Shown in pieces: positions 29,548-37,262 of a stretch of DNA of 64,000 nucleotides. Every line of letters starts with the position of its first letter. The first letter of the stretch is position 1. This stretch comes from an uncultured Allorhizobium sp. (lineage in GTDB: Bacteria > Pseudomonadota > Alphaproteobacteria > Rhizobiales > Rhizobiaceae): contig OY288189.1 of the NCBI GenBank assembly GCA_958439205.1, positions 248,001 through 312,000 of the forward strand, written 5' to 3'. The position numbers and the translations under genes are program-made. Below the pieces are notes generated by a model, which made no database searches, was not told the origin of the DNA, and worked only from the letters and a program-made list of their open reading frames with translations.

Positions 29548-30096
29548 ATGACCATGTTTCATAATCTGTGCCGCGTCAGCCTAGCCTTCAGCGTCCTTGC
29601 GCTGGCTCTCGTGGCCGGCCCGATGGCCGGTCATGCGCAATCGACGACCAAGGGATCGAGCGGCCTGCCGCTGCCCCGCTTTGTCAGTCTCAAGGCCGAA
29701 AAGGTCAATCTTCGCATCGGGCCCAGCACCGACTATGCGGTCTCCTGGCGCTACATGAAATCCGGCCTGCCGGTCGAGATCATCCGCGAATACGAGAACT
29801 GGCGGCAAATTCGCGATGCCGACGGCACCGAGGGCTGGGTGAACCAGACATTGCTTACGGGCGAACGGACGGCGGTCGCCGCCCCGTGGATGCGGGGCAA
29901 TGGCGACAATGTCTATGTGATGATGCGGCGCGATTCCAACTCGTCGTCAGCCGTCATTGCCAAGCTCGAGCCCGGCGTGGTGCTCAAGCTCAGCGAATGC
30001 AACGGCAACTGGTGCCGCGCCGAGACGGGCGGCGTCAGTGGCTGGCTCTCGCAGAACGAGATCTGGGGCGCCTATCCGGGCGAGGCCTTCAAATAA
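29548..30096 (+). CDS. Exported protein with two bacterial SH3 domains
   Basis: 182 residues. A signal peptide covers about residues 1-30 (ending GPMAGHAQ). Two SH3-type repeats follow. The first is VNLRIGPSTDYAVSWRYMKS with WRQIRDADGTEGWV. The second is VYVMMRRDSNSSSAVIAKLE with WCRAETGGVSGWLSQNE. Such periplasmic modules often bind peptidoglycan peptides. The role in the cell is not known. ATG at 29548, or two codons later at 29554. Its last eight bases overlap the convergent adenosine kinase gene. Confidence 0.85.
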   Translation: MTMFHNLCRVSLAFSVLALALVAGPMAGHAQSTTKGSSGLPLPRFVSLKAEKVNLRIGPSTDYAVSWRYMKSGLPVEIIREYENWRQIRDADGTEGWVNQTLLTGERTAVAAPWMRGNGDNVYVMMRRDSNSSSAVIAKLEPGVVLKLSECNGNWCRAETGGVSGWLSQNEIWGAYPGEAFK

Positions 30097-31081
30097 GGCT
30101 GATTGCCGCGGCACCCTTCTGCAGGGACATCATCGGACGCGGGCCGATCTGCTGGATGACAACACCGGCGGCATAGCAGCCGAGATGGCCGCAGTCCTCG
30201 AGGCTTCGACCGCTCGTGTAGCCGAACAGGAAGCCGGAGGCGAAGAGATCGCCGGCCCCGGTCGTGTCGACGACGGTCTCGACCTTCGTTGCGGGCACGC
30301 GGATGCGCTGCTCGTTCTTGACGATGACAGCCCCCTGATCGCCCATGGTAACAGCCGCCAGCTTGCAATCCTTTGCGATGCGATCGAGCGCTTCGGCAAA
30401 GCTGTCAGTCTCGTAGAGGGAAAGTGCTTCCTGCTCGTTGGCGAAGACGATGTCCACGGTGCCGGAGCGCATGAGGTCGAGGAACTCGGCGCGGTAACGC
30501 CCGACGCAGAAGCTGTCGGACAGGGTCATCGACATTTCCTGGCCGGCTTCATGCGAGATGCGGGCACAATCCAGAATCGCCTGCTTGGCGCGCGGCGGGT
30601 CCCAGAGATAGCCTTCAAAATAGGTAACCTTGGATTTTGCCACGACCTCGGGCTCGACGTCTTCGGGGCCGAATTCGACGCAGGCGCCGAGATAGGTGTT
30701 CATCGAGCGCTCGCCGTCTTCGGTGACGAAGATCATGCTGCGGGCGGTCGGCGGCTGGCTGCCCAGCGGGCGGGTTTCGAAATGCACGCCCTGGGCGCGG
30801 ATGTCATGGGTGAAGATCTCGCCGAGCTGATCTTCCGAGACCTTGCCGAAATAGGCAGCCTTGCCGCCGAAATTCGCAATGCCCGCCGCCGTGTTGCCAG
30901 CGCTGCCGCCAGAGGCCTCCACCGCCGGTCCCATCATGCCGTAGAGCCGTTCGGCGCGTTCCGCGTCAATGAGGTTCATGGCGCTTTTGGTGATGCCGTT
31001 GTCGATCAGAAACTGGTCGTCGCAGCGAGAAATAATGTCGACGATCGCATTTCCGACAGTCAGGACATCGAACTGGCTCAT
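30089..31081 (-). CDS. PfkB family carbohydrate/adenosine kinase
   Basis: 330-residue ribokinase-fold enzyme. The N-terminal FDVLTVGNAIVDII, the glycine pair in ASGGSAGNTAAG and the C-terminal signature VDTTGAGDLFASGFLFG (anion hole and catalytic Asp) are all present. The long form with YLGACVEFGPEDV resembles rhizobial adenosine kinases. If so, it salvages adenosine to AMP in the cytosol. Sugar-kinase activity cannot be excluded. It overlaps the SH3-protein gene tail-to-tail by eight bases. Confidence 0.85.
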   Translation of the reverse strand: MSQFDVLTVGNAIVDIISRCDDQFLIDNGITKSAMNLIDAERAERLYGMMGPAVEASGGSAGNTAAGIANFGGKAAYFGKVSEDQLGEIFTHDIRAQGVHFETRPLGSQPPTARSMIFVTEDGERSMNTYLGACVEFGPEDVEPEVVAKSKVTYFEGYLWDPPRAKQAILDCARISHEAGQEMSMTLSDSFCVGRYRAEFLDLMRSGTVDIVFANEQEALSLYETDSFAEALDRIAKDCKLAAVTMGDQGAVIVKNEQRIRVPATKVETVVDTTGAGDLFASGFLFGYTSGRSLEDCGHLGCYAAGVVIQQIGPRPMMSLQKGAAAISLI

Positions 31082-31186
31082 GGTGGGCGGGGCTCCGTTT
31101 GCTTGGCCAGACGGTCATAGCCGTTTTTCCAGCGATGGGAAGGGGCAAGCGGATCAACGTCATCGTGTCGTTACATCGACAGGCTA

Positions 31187-31333
31187 GGGATCGACACAAG
31201 GACGGCCATCTCCCCTGGACGTCCGGTTGGACCATCCCCGGTCCTACACGGGAGAGCCGACCACGGATGTACTGGCGGCGGATCCCAACCCGGCATGAGG
31301 CCGGGCGTGAAAGCAGGCAATGGCCTGCTTTTG
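31187..31333 (+). ncRNA. Structured RNA candidate ending in an intrinsic terminator
   Basis: In the 304-nt gap before the AEC permease gene, four nested pairings form a rod. They are GGGATC/GATCCC (31187-31192 with 31281-31286), GGC/GCC (31204-31206 with 31256-31258), CTCCC/GGGAG (31210-31214 with 31250-31254) and GGACC/GGTCC (31229-31233 with 31240-31244). A CCCGGC/GCCGGG hairpin follows (31289-31305). Then comes a perfect 9-bp terminator, AAAGCAGGC/GCCTGCTTT (31310-31318 with 31323-31331). No promoter was found and the strand is inferred from the T tail. It could be an sRNA, a leader, or only a terminator with chance pairing. Confidence 0.4.
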
Positions 31334-31385
31334 TCGTTTGTGGCGGATTGGCTGGGATCGGCAGGGGGCCTAAGAAGGTCTCATC

Positions 31386-32354
31386 TTGCCATTTCCCGAG
31401 TCGATTTTCATGACAGCCGTTGCCCAGGACGTCCTTCCCATCTTCATTCTCATTCTTTTCGGCTGGGCTCTCGTCCGGCTGAAGATCCTCGCCGCAGATA
31501 TTGGCGACGGGCTCGGCGATTTCGTCTTCAAGGTGGCGGTGCCGCTGCTTTTGCTCCGAACCATCGCCAATGCCGACTTCCACGGGGCGTCACCATTCCG
31601 TCTGTGGATTGCCTATTTCTCCGGCGTCTTCGTTGCCTGGGCCGTGGGGCATCTGGTGGCGACGCGCATCTTCAAGCGCGATCAACGGCTCGGTGTGCTC
31701 GCGGGCGTGTCATCCGCATTTGCCAACAATGTCTTCATTGGTCTGCCACTCGTCGAACGGACGGTCGGGCCGGAGGGGATCGTGGCCATGTCGATCCTGC
31801 TCGCCATCCACCTGCCGCTGATGATGATCGCCGGTGTGATTGCCATGGAACGGGCCGAGCAGAAGAGCGGCGGTCGCAAAGCGGAAGGCATCCTGTCGGT
31901 CGTGAAGCAGGTGGGCATGAACCTCGTTCGCAACCCTCTCATCATCGGCCTTGCCGGCGGGATCCTGCTGCAGATCCTGGGCACGCCCGTGCCTGCGATG
32001 ATCGACGGTGTCGTGGCACAGGTGGCCGGGATGGCGGCGCCGGCGGCGCTAATCTCGCTCGGCATGACCTTGAACAAGTACGGGATGGCAGGGAATGTGC
32101 GGATCGCAACGAGTATCTCGCTCTTGAAACTCGGCCTGATGCCGGCGGTGGTCTGGGTCGCCTCGACCCTGCTTGGCCTCTCGCCGCAATGGACGGCGGC
32201 ACTCGTTCTGACCTCTTCCGTGCCGACCGGCATCAATGCCTGGCTGATTGCGAGCCGCTTCGGCGTGGGTCAGGGGCTCGCCGCATCCGTGATCACACTT
32301 TCGACTGCTGCGGGCGTGGTGACCGTTTCCTTCTGGGCTCTGCTTCTGCTCTGA
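31386..32354 (+). CDS. AEC family transporter (auxin efflux carrier type)
   Basis: 322-residue inner-membrane permease with about ten hydrophobic segments in two halves. It has the family feature SSAFANNVFIGLPLVERTVG, with the unwound Asn/Pro stretch, and SSVPTGINAWLIA near the C-terminus. Bacterial relatives move small organic acids or unknown substrates by proton coupling. The start is uncertain. TTG at 31386 has AAGAAGG seven bases upstream, while ATG at 31410 gives the commoner N-terminus (MTAVAQDVLPIF) but has no good ribosome site. Confidence 0.82.
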   Translation: MPFPESIFMTAVAQDVLPIFILILFGWALVRLKILAADIGDGLGDFVFKVAVPLLLLRTIANADFHGASPFRLWIAYFSGVFVAWAVGHLVATRIFKRDQRLGVLAGVSSAFANNVFIGLPLVERTVGPEGIVAMSILLAIHLPLMMIAGVIAMERAEQKSGGRKAEGILSVVKQVGMNLVRNPLIIGLAGGILLQILGTPVPAMIDGVVAQVAGMAAPAALISLGMTLNKYGMAGNVRIATSISLLKLGLMPAVVWVASTLLGLSPQWTAALVLTSSVPTGINAWLIASRFGVGQGLAASVITLSTAAGVVTVSFWALLLL

Positions 32355-32365
32355 CGCGCAAACGA

Positions 32366-32393
32366 AAATGCCCGGCCGCGAGGCCGGGCATTT
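32366..32393. terminator. Bidirectional intrinsic terminator
   Basis: A perfect 12-bp stem AAATGCCCGGCC/GGCCGGGCATTT with a GCGA loop. It sits between the ends of the convergent AEC permease and cytochrome genes, with a short T/A run on either strand. Confidence 0.85.
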
Positions 32394-32428
32394 GAATGAA
32401 ACGGATCCGATGGATCAGTCCATAAGGA

Positions 32429-33172
32429 TCAGGGCGTGGCCGGCTGTGCCGGTGCAGGCTCGGCCGGAGCAGCCGGGGCGGTCTCTGCAGGGGCCGCAGG
32501 AGCAGCGTCTGCCGGAGCGGCAGGGGCAGCTTCAGCGGGTGCTGCGGCCGGGGCCTCAGCGGGTGCTGCAGCGGCGTCTGCCGGGGCTGCATCGGCCGGA
32601 GCAGCAGCGGCATCGGCCGGCGCTGCGTCAGGTGCCGGCAGCGGGACCGGGCTGTCAGCCATGGTGTGCAGGTAGACGATCAGGTTGGCGCGCTCGTCGT
32701 CCTTCTTGATGCCGGCAAAGCCCATGGCGGTGCCCGGGATATGCTGCTTCGGAGCAAGCAGGAACTCGTTCAGGTGATCCCAGCTCCAGAGGACCGAGCC
32801 GCCCTGGGCGAATTCAGTCATGGCAGCCGAATAGCTGAAGCCTTCATGCGAAGCGATCGGGCGGTCGACAAGGCCATAGAGGTTCGGGCCAACCTTGTTG
32901 GCTCCGCCCTTGTCGACCGTGTGACAGCTCGCACACTTCTTGAAGACGCCTTCGCCTGCGGCCGCGTCGGCGCTGGCGAGAAGCACGGCGATGGGCGTCG
33001 CGGCGACCTCCGGTGCTGCGTCTGCCGGTGCGGCTTCTTCTGCCACGATGGCGAAGCCTTCCTTCTCAGGCGTTTCCGCGTGGAAAATGCCTTCCGAAGC
33101 GATCGACACAGACATCAGGACGAAGACGGTGCCGAGAAAGGCACCCACGCCCATGTTGGTATAAGAGTTCAT
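32429..33172 (-). CDS. cycM: Membrane-anchored c-type cytochrome (CycM-like)
   Basis: 247 residues. An uncleaved N-terminal anchor (about residues 8-28, [18 protein letters not shown]) leads to a class I cytochrome c domain. It has the haem site [13 protein letters not shown] (about residue 80) and a distal Met in [14 protein letters not shown]. This fits rhizobial CycM, which links the bc1 complex to an oxidase. Unusual here is a C-terminal tail of about 75 residues made almost only of Ala, Pro, Asp and Glu (repeats like [12 protein letters not shown]). I chose the ATG at 33172 with GGGGAG eight bases upstream. Confidence 0.88.
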   Translation of the reverse strand: MNSYTNMGVGAFLGTVFVLMSVSIASEGIFHAETPEKEGFAIVAEEAAPADAAPEVAATPIAVLLASADAAAGEGVFKKCASCHTVDKGGANKVGPNLYGLVDRPIASHEGFSYSAAMTEFAQGGSVLWSWDHLNEFLLAPKQHIPGTAMGFAGIKKDDERANLIVYLHTMADSPVPLPAPDAAPADAAAAPADAAPADAAAAPAEAPAAAPAEAAPAAPADAAPAAPAETAPAAPAEPAPAQPATP

Positions 33173-33327
33173 CTGCAAAGCTCCCCGTGCAGCCGGCCGA
33201 TGAGCAACCGGACGATCTTGAAATCGCGCGGAACCTATGTCTTTTGCATAACACTTGCAACACGATTATGGTCCCGCAACTGGGACTATTTGACACTTCT
33301 GTGCGGTGATTTGAAGGGGTTACGGCG

Positions 33328-34092
33328 ATGAATGAAGGCATAACTGCCAAAACCTTAGTCCTGATCCCGGCCCGCATGGCATCCACCCGACTTCCGGGCA
33401 AGCCGCTGGCCGATATCGCCGGCCTTCCGATGATCGTGCAGGTCGCAAAACGGGCTCAAGAGGCCCATGTCGGCCGAATCATTGTCGCCGTCGATGACAT
33501 CAAGGTCTTCGACGCGGTCGAGGCGGCGGGCTTCGAGGTGGTCATGACCCGGGCCGACCACCAGTCCGGATCCGACCGGATCTTCGAGGCCCTGACAAAG
33601 GTCGATCCCGATGGACAGGCCGAGATCGTCATCAATGTGCAGGGCGACCTGCCGACGATCGATCCGCAAACCATACGCGCAGCGCTGCGGCCGCTCGAAG
33701 ATCCCGCCGTTGATATCGCAACGCTGACGGTTGAAATCGAAGACGAGCAGGAAAAGACCAATCCGAACGTGGTGAAGGTCGTTGGCGCTCCGCTTTCCGC
33801 CGACAGGCTTCGGGCGCTCTACTTCACCCGTGCGACCGCACCGCATGGGGCCGGGCCGCTCTATCACCATATCGGGCTTTACGCCTATCGCCGCCACGCG
33901 CTCGAACGCTTCGTTTCGCTTTCACCCTCGACCCTCGAAAAGCGCGAATCGCTTGAACAGCTTCGCGCGCTCGAAGCCGGCATGCGCATCGATGTCGAGG
34001 TGGTGAAGACCGTGCCGCTCGGCGTCGACACACCCGCCGATCTCGAAAAGGCGCGCCGCATTCTTTCCGCATCCTCAAACGCAGGACACTGA
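33328..34092 (+). CDS. kdsB: 3-deoxy-manno-octulosonate cytidylyltransferase
   Basis: 254-residue enzyme that activates Kdo as CMP-Kdo for lipopolysaccharide core synthesis. The N-terminal nucleotide motif [20 protein letters not shown] and the [11 protein letters not shown] block with the metal-binding Asp are characteristic. [16 protein letters not shown] and [20 protein letters not shown] complete the family pattern. ATG at 33328 with AAGGGG about eight bases upstream. It lies four bases upstream of pheA and is probably co-transcribed with it. Confidence 0.95.
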   Translation: MNEGITAKTLVLIPARMASTRLPGKPLADIAGLPMIVQVAKRAQEAHVGRIIVAVDDIKVFDAVEAAGFEVVMTRADHQSGSDRIFEALTKVDPDGQAEIVINVQGDLPTIDPQTIRAALRPLEDPAVDIATLTVEIEDEQEKTNPNVVKVVGAPLSADRLRALYFTRATAPHGAGPLYHHIGLYAYRRHALERFVSLSPSTLEKRESLEQLRALEAGMRIDVEVVKTVPLGVDTPADLEKARRILSASSNAGH

Positions 34093-34096
34093 TCCC

Positions 34097-34948
34097 TTGG
34101 CACCGACGAACAAGATTTCCTTCCAGGGCGACTACGGCGCCAATTCCGACATGGCCTGCCGGGATATGTTCTCGAATATGGAGCCCCTCCCCTGCCCGAC
34201 CTTCGAGGATGCCTTCGTGGCGCTGGAGACCGGCGAAGTCGATCTCGCGATGATCCCGATCGAGAACACGCTCGCGGGCCGTGTTGCCGACATCCACTAT
34301 CTGCTGCCGCTGTCGCGCCTGCATATTGTCGGCGAGTATTTCATGCCGATCCGCTTCCAGTTGATGGTGTTGCCGGGCGTGAAGCTCGACGAGATCCGCA
34401 CCGTGCACAGCCATATCCATGCACTCGGCCAGTGCCGCAAGATCATCCGCAGCCATGGCTGGAAGGCGGTTGTCGCCGGCGATACGGCAGGGGCTGCCAA
34501 GCTGGTTGCCGAGAAGGGTGACCGCACGATGGCGGCCCTCGCTCCGCGGCTCGCGGCCTCTCTCTACGGGCTCGATATCCTGGCCGAAAACGTCGAGGAT
34601 TCGGAAAACAACGTGACCCGCTTCGTGGTGCTCTCACGCGACGAGGACGACCAGAAGCGCACAGCTGCCGACGAGCAGTTCATCACCACTTTCGTGTTCA
34701 ATGTCCGCAACCTTCCGGCTGCCCTATACAAGGCGATGGGCGGCTTTGCGACGAACGGCGTGAACATGACCAAGCTGGAAAGCTACCAGATCGGCGGCAA
34801 GTTCACGGCGACGCAGTTCTATGCGGATATCGAGGGGCATCCGGACGATGCGCCGGTGCGGCGGGCCCTGGAGGAACTGCGGTTCTTTTCCGAGAAGGTG
34901 CGCATTCTCGGCGTGTACAAGGCGCATGCCATGCGGGGGAAGCTGTAA
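34097..34948 (+). CDS. pheA: Prephenate dehydratase
   Basis: 283-residue monofunctional enzyme making phenylpyruvate from prephenate for phenylalanine synthesis. It has the N-terminal FQGDYGANSDMACRDMF (GxxGxxS-like site), the catalytic NNVTRFVVLSR motif and a C-terminal ACT domain (TTFVFNVRNLPAALYKAMGG and LESYQIGGKFTATQFYADIE). The ACT domain normally gives feedback inhibition by phenylalanine. There is no chorismate mutase domain. The start is TTG at 34097, four bases after kdsB. Confidence 0.95.
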   Translation: MAPTNKISFQGDYGANSDMACRDMFSNMEPLPCPTFEDAFVALETGEVDLAMIPIENTLAGRVADIHYLLPLSRLHIVGEYFMPIRFQLMVLPGVKLDEIRTVHSHIHALGQCRKIIRSHGWKAVVAGDTAGAAKLVAEKGDRTMAALAPRLAASLYGLDILAENVEDSENNVTRFVVLSRDEDDQKRTAADEQFITTFVFNVRNLPAALYKAMGGFATNGVNMTKLESYQIGGKFTATQFYADIEGHPDDAPVRRALEELRFFSEKVRILGVYKAHAMRGKL

Positions 34949-34960
34949 GGCGACACCGGC

Positions 34961-35578
34961 TTGAGCGAACTATGTCAGTCGTATCTTCGGTTTTTCAGCC
35001 GAGGCTATCTGCCTCTGCCACTCGTCGCTATTCCCTCGCTGACCTACATAGTCAGTTACTACACTGGGACTGACGCCACTGGATTGTTCTCTTTCCTTGG
35101 TGTCTTTTACCCACGGCTGGCCTGCGACCTTGAAGCCGTCTCAAGCTATGCTGGATACAACGGTGACGCCTATGTGGGCTCGATCCTGCTGGGCATAGCA
35201 AGCTGCCTTGCATTCATGTTCGTCAGCCTCGGAAATTTGGTTGTTTTTGGCCACCGCCAAATTCGAAAACATGTCGGCAGAGAGCACCTAAGCAAGAGGA
35301 TGATGGCACTCGCCGTCATCATGTCACTGCTGCTGAGTGCCTTCGTGTTTATGATGCACTCCTACTTGCCGACGATTAACGGTTCGCAAGGTGGATGCTC
35401 CTGGCTGGGAAGGGGCTTGCCACCGAATGAATTCGCGCAACAGTTCTGGTTCTCTCTATTTCTCTCGGGTTGGTTCTTGTTCACCCTTGTTCAGTTAGCT
35501 CAAGTTCTGATCGTCCACTTTGTAGGACTGTTCCTTCCGGTAAAGGCAACCATTCCTCGGCAGAGAATAGATAGCTAA
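34961..35578 (+). CDS. Membrane protein of unknown function, low G+C
   Basis: 205 residues, not recognised. Four hydrophobic segments are visible, near residues 18-36, 72-92, 113-133 and 162-188. One soluble loop contains RHKHVGREHLSKR-type basic residues and another CSWLGRGLPPNE. Base composition differs from the flanks: the line at 35041-35100 has 29 G/C of 60, while 34861-34920 has 36 of 60, and rare codons such as TTA and ATA appear. It lies between core genes pheA and nudC. The start is TTG at 34961 with AAGG about ten bases upstream, so it is not strongly supported. Likely acquired by transfer. Confidence 0.65.
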   Translation: MSELCQSYLRFFSRGYLPLPLVAIPSLTYIVSYYTGTDATGLFSFLGVFYPRLACDLEAVSSYAGYNGDAYVGSILLGIASCLAFMFVSLGNLVVFGHRQIRKHVGREHLSKRMMALAVIMSLLLSAFVFMMHSYLPTINGSQGGCSWLGRGLPPNEFAQQFWFSLFLSGWFLFTLVQLAQVLIVHFVGLFLPVKATIPRQRIDS

Positions 35579-35629
35579 AGCTTCCGGCAGCGTGGTGAGA
35601 ACGGTGAAAGCGCAGTGGGTTATGGCGGC

Positions 35630-36589
35630 TCAATGCCGCCACTCGAACCAGTCTTCGATCAGCCTGCGGGCGATCGTGCCGTTGATCGGTAGTGAGCGTC
35701 CGTCGAATGACCCCTCCGACAACATTCGGCCGATCTCGTCTCGGGTGAACCAGCGGCAATCCTCAAGCTCGACGGTGTCAAAGGCAATGTCGAAGTCTGT
35801 GGCCTCGCCGTAGCAGCCGATCATCAGCTGGTGCGGCATCGGCCAGGGCTGCGAGGCGTGATAGCGGACGCGGCCGACGGTGATGCCCGATTCCTCGCGC
35901 GTTTCGCGCCGCACGGCATTTTCGATGGTCTCGCCCGGCTCGACGAATCCGGCGAGCGAGGAATACATGCCCGCCGGGAAGCGCGGGCTGCGGCCCATCA
36001 GGCAACGGTCCTTCTTTTCATCGACGATCAGCATGATGGCGACCGGATCGGTGCGCGGGAAGATCTCGTGGCTGCAGGTCGTGCATTTACGCTTGTAGCC
36101 GCCGATGAGGGTTTCCATCGCGCCGCCGCAGCGACCGCAGAAGCGGTTGTCGGCATTCCAGCGCAGGAGGCTCAGCGCCTGGGCGACTTCGCCGAGCAGT
36201 TCGTCACCAACAAGTGCGTCGCGGAAGAGAGCACGCGGGTCGGCCGGCTTGTAATGCGCCGCGAGCGCTTCCGGCGCGACATTCACGGGAACGGCAAGAC
36301 GCGGTTCGCCGGAGGCCTGGTGGCCGAGGAGGATTGCGTCGTCGAAATTCGGTTGAAGTTCGGCAAGCTCGTAAGGGGCAAACAGCGGATCGAGCACCTG
36401 GCCGTCATGCTTCAGCACCAGCTGGGTACCGGAGAAGGCGAGGATATGGGTGCCTTCGACCTTCAGCGCCTTTTCAAGCGAGGTTTCGTCGCGATGTTCG
36501 CTGTCGCGGTCGAGCTTGTTGCCCGAGAAGGCCGTGAGTTCGCTGGGTTCGAGATGCGGGGCACGGTTGAGGAAAATCGAATTCTTCAT
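35630..36589 (-). CDS. nudC: NAD(+)/NADH diphosphatase NudC
   Basis: 319-residue Nudix hydrolase that cleaves NAD(H) to NMN(H) and AMP and can remove NAD caps from RNA. The zinc site is CGRCGGAM with CTTCSHEIFP. The Nudix box reads GFVEPGETIENAVRRETREE and continues SGI. The downstream SQPWPMPHQLMIG motif separates NudC from other Nudix enzymes. The ATG at 36589 overlaps the stop of the upstream HIT gene (ATGA), so both are translationally coupled. Confidence 0.93.
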   Translation of the reverse strand: MKNSIFLNRAPHLEPSELTAFSGNKLDRDSEHRDETSLEKALKVEGTHILAFSGTQLVLKHDGQVLDPLFAPYELAELQPNFDDAILLGHQASGEPRLAVPVNVAPEALAAHYKPADPRALFRDALVGDELLGEVAQALSLLRWNADNRFCGRCGGAMETLIGGYKRKCTTCSHEIFPRTDPVAIMLIVDEKKDRCLMGRSPRFPAGMYSSLAGFVEPGETIENAVRRETREESGITVGRVRYHASQPWPMPHQLMIGCYGEATDFDIAFDTVELEDCRWFTRDEIGRMLSEGSFDGRSLPINGTIARRLIEDWFEWRH

Positions 36590-36993
36590 TGGAATGCTTC
36601 AAGTATCCTGTGCTTCATGGCCTCAAAGGCCTTTTCCTCATAGGGGACTGACTGGCCAAAACCCCAGATCGGGCCGGGCCAGTTCGGGTCATTTTCGCTG
36701 CGTGCGACGACATGCACGTGAAGCTGGCGCACGATGTTGCCGATCGCCGCGATGTTGATCTTCTCGGCACCGGTCGCCTTCTTCAGCGCCGTGCCAACGG
36801 TCACCTGCTCGAAGGTCAGCATGGCCTGGTCGAGCGGCGTGAGGTCGAATATCTCCGATACATCAGGGCGCTGCGGGACGAGAATCAGCCACGGCCAGCG
36901 GCTATCCCGGGCAAGCCGCAGGTCGCAAAGGCCGAGTTTCAGGATCGACTCGCTGTCTCTGCCAAGACGCTCATCCAGGGTGAATGGCTGCAC
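36586..36993 (-). CDS. HIT family nucleotide-binding protein
   Basis: 135-residue small hydrolase or transferase. The histidine triad reads RQLHVHVVAR near residue 97, and the preceding NIAAIGN segment and RWPWLILVPQRPDVSEIFDL are typical of the HIT fold. Substrate unknown; relatives act on nucleotide diesters. The frame is open up to 37227, but I chose GTG at 36993, with GGAGAG eight bases upstream, because everything further up covers the SRP RNA. Coupled to nudC, which also hydrolyses nucleotides. Confidence 0.85.
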   Translation of the reverse strand: MQPFTLDERLGRDSESILKLGLCDLRLARDSRWPWLILVPQRPDVSEIFDLTPLDQAMLTFEQVTVGTALKKATGAEKINIAAIGNIVRQLHVHVVARSENDPNWPGPIWGFGQSVPYEEKAFEAMKHRILEAFQ

Positions 36994-37047
36994 GGTGTTT
37001 CTCTCCGCTTTGTTTTCAATGAGGCTAGCAGTTTTTTCGGCGCTTGG

Positions 37048-37076
37048 CTTGCATTTGGCGACGTTATTGCCGATAT
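37048..37076 (+). promoter_or_regulatory. Promoter of the SRP RNA gene
   Basis: CTTGCA (37048-37053), 17-bp spacer, CGATAT (37071-37076). This matches the rhizobial sigma-70 pattern and puts the expected start of transcription at about 37083, just where the RNA's closing stem begins. Confidence 0.65.
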
Positions 37077-37082
37077 GTCTCC

Positions 37083-37183
37083 TCGGGAGGTTGGTGGTGG
37101 ACGAGCCACTCGCCAACCGGGTCAGGTCCGGAAGGAAGCAGCCCCAACGAGCGCGGCACGGGTCATCGTGCCAGCCTCCCACC
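37083..37183 (+). ncRNA. ffs: Signal recognition particle RNA (4.5S type)
   Basis: About 100 nt. The conserved apical domain contains GTCAGGTCCGGAAGGAAGCA (37121-37140) with the GGAA tetraloop that binds Ffh. The ends pair through GGGAGG (37085-37090) and CCTCCC (37175-37180), giving the simple bacterial rod without an Alu domain. It targets nascent membrane and exported proteins with Ffh and FtsY. A good promoter lies just upstream, and the dnaX start is 80 bases downstream on the same strand, a common order in alphaproteobacteria. End points are estimated to within a few bases. Confidence 0.92.
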
Positions 37184-37262
37184 TCATCTTCATTTGCGGC
37201 CTCTCTTTCCAACAGGGGCCGTGCCATGCCCGGATGCGGGCGACGGGGAAGCTGGCAACGCG

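Noticed and set aside
36994..37227. N-terminal extension of the HIT protein
   Set aside because: This part would be read across the SRP RNA and has no HIT features. GTG 36993 has a good ribosome site.
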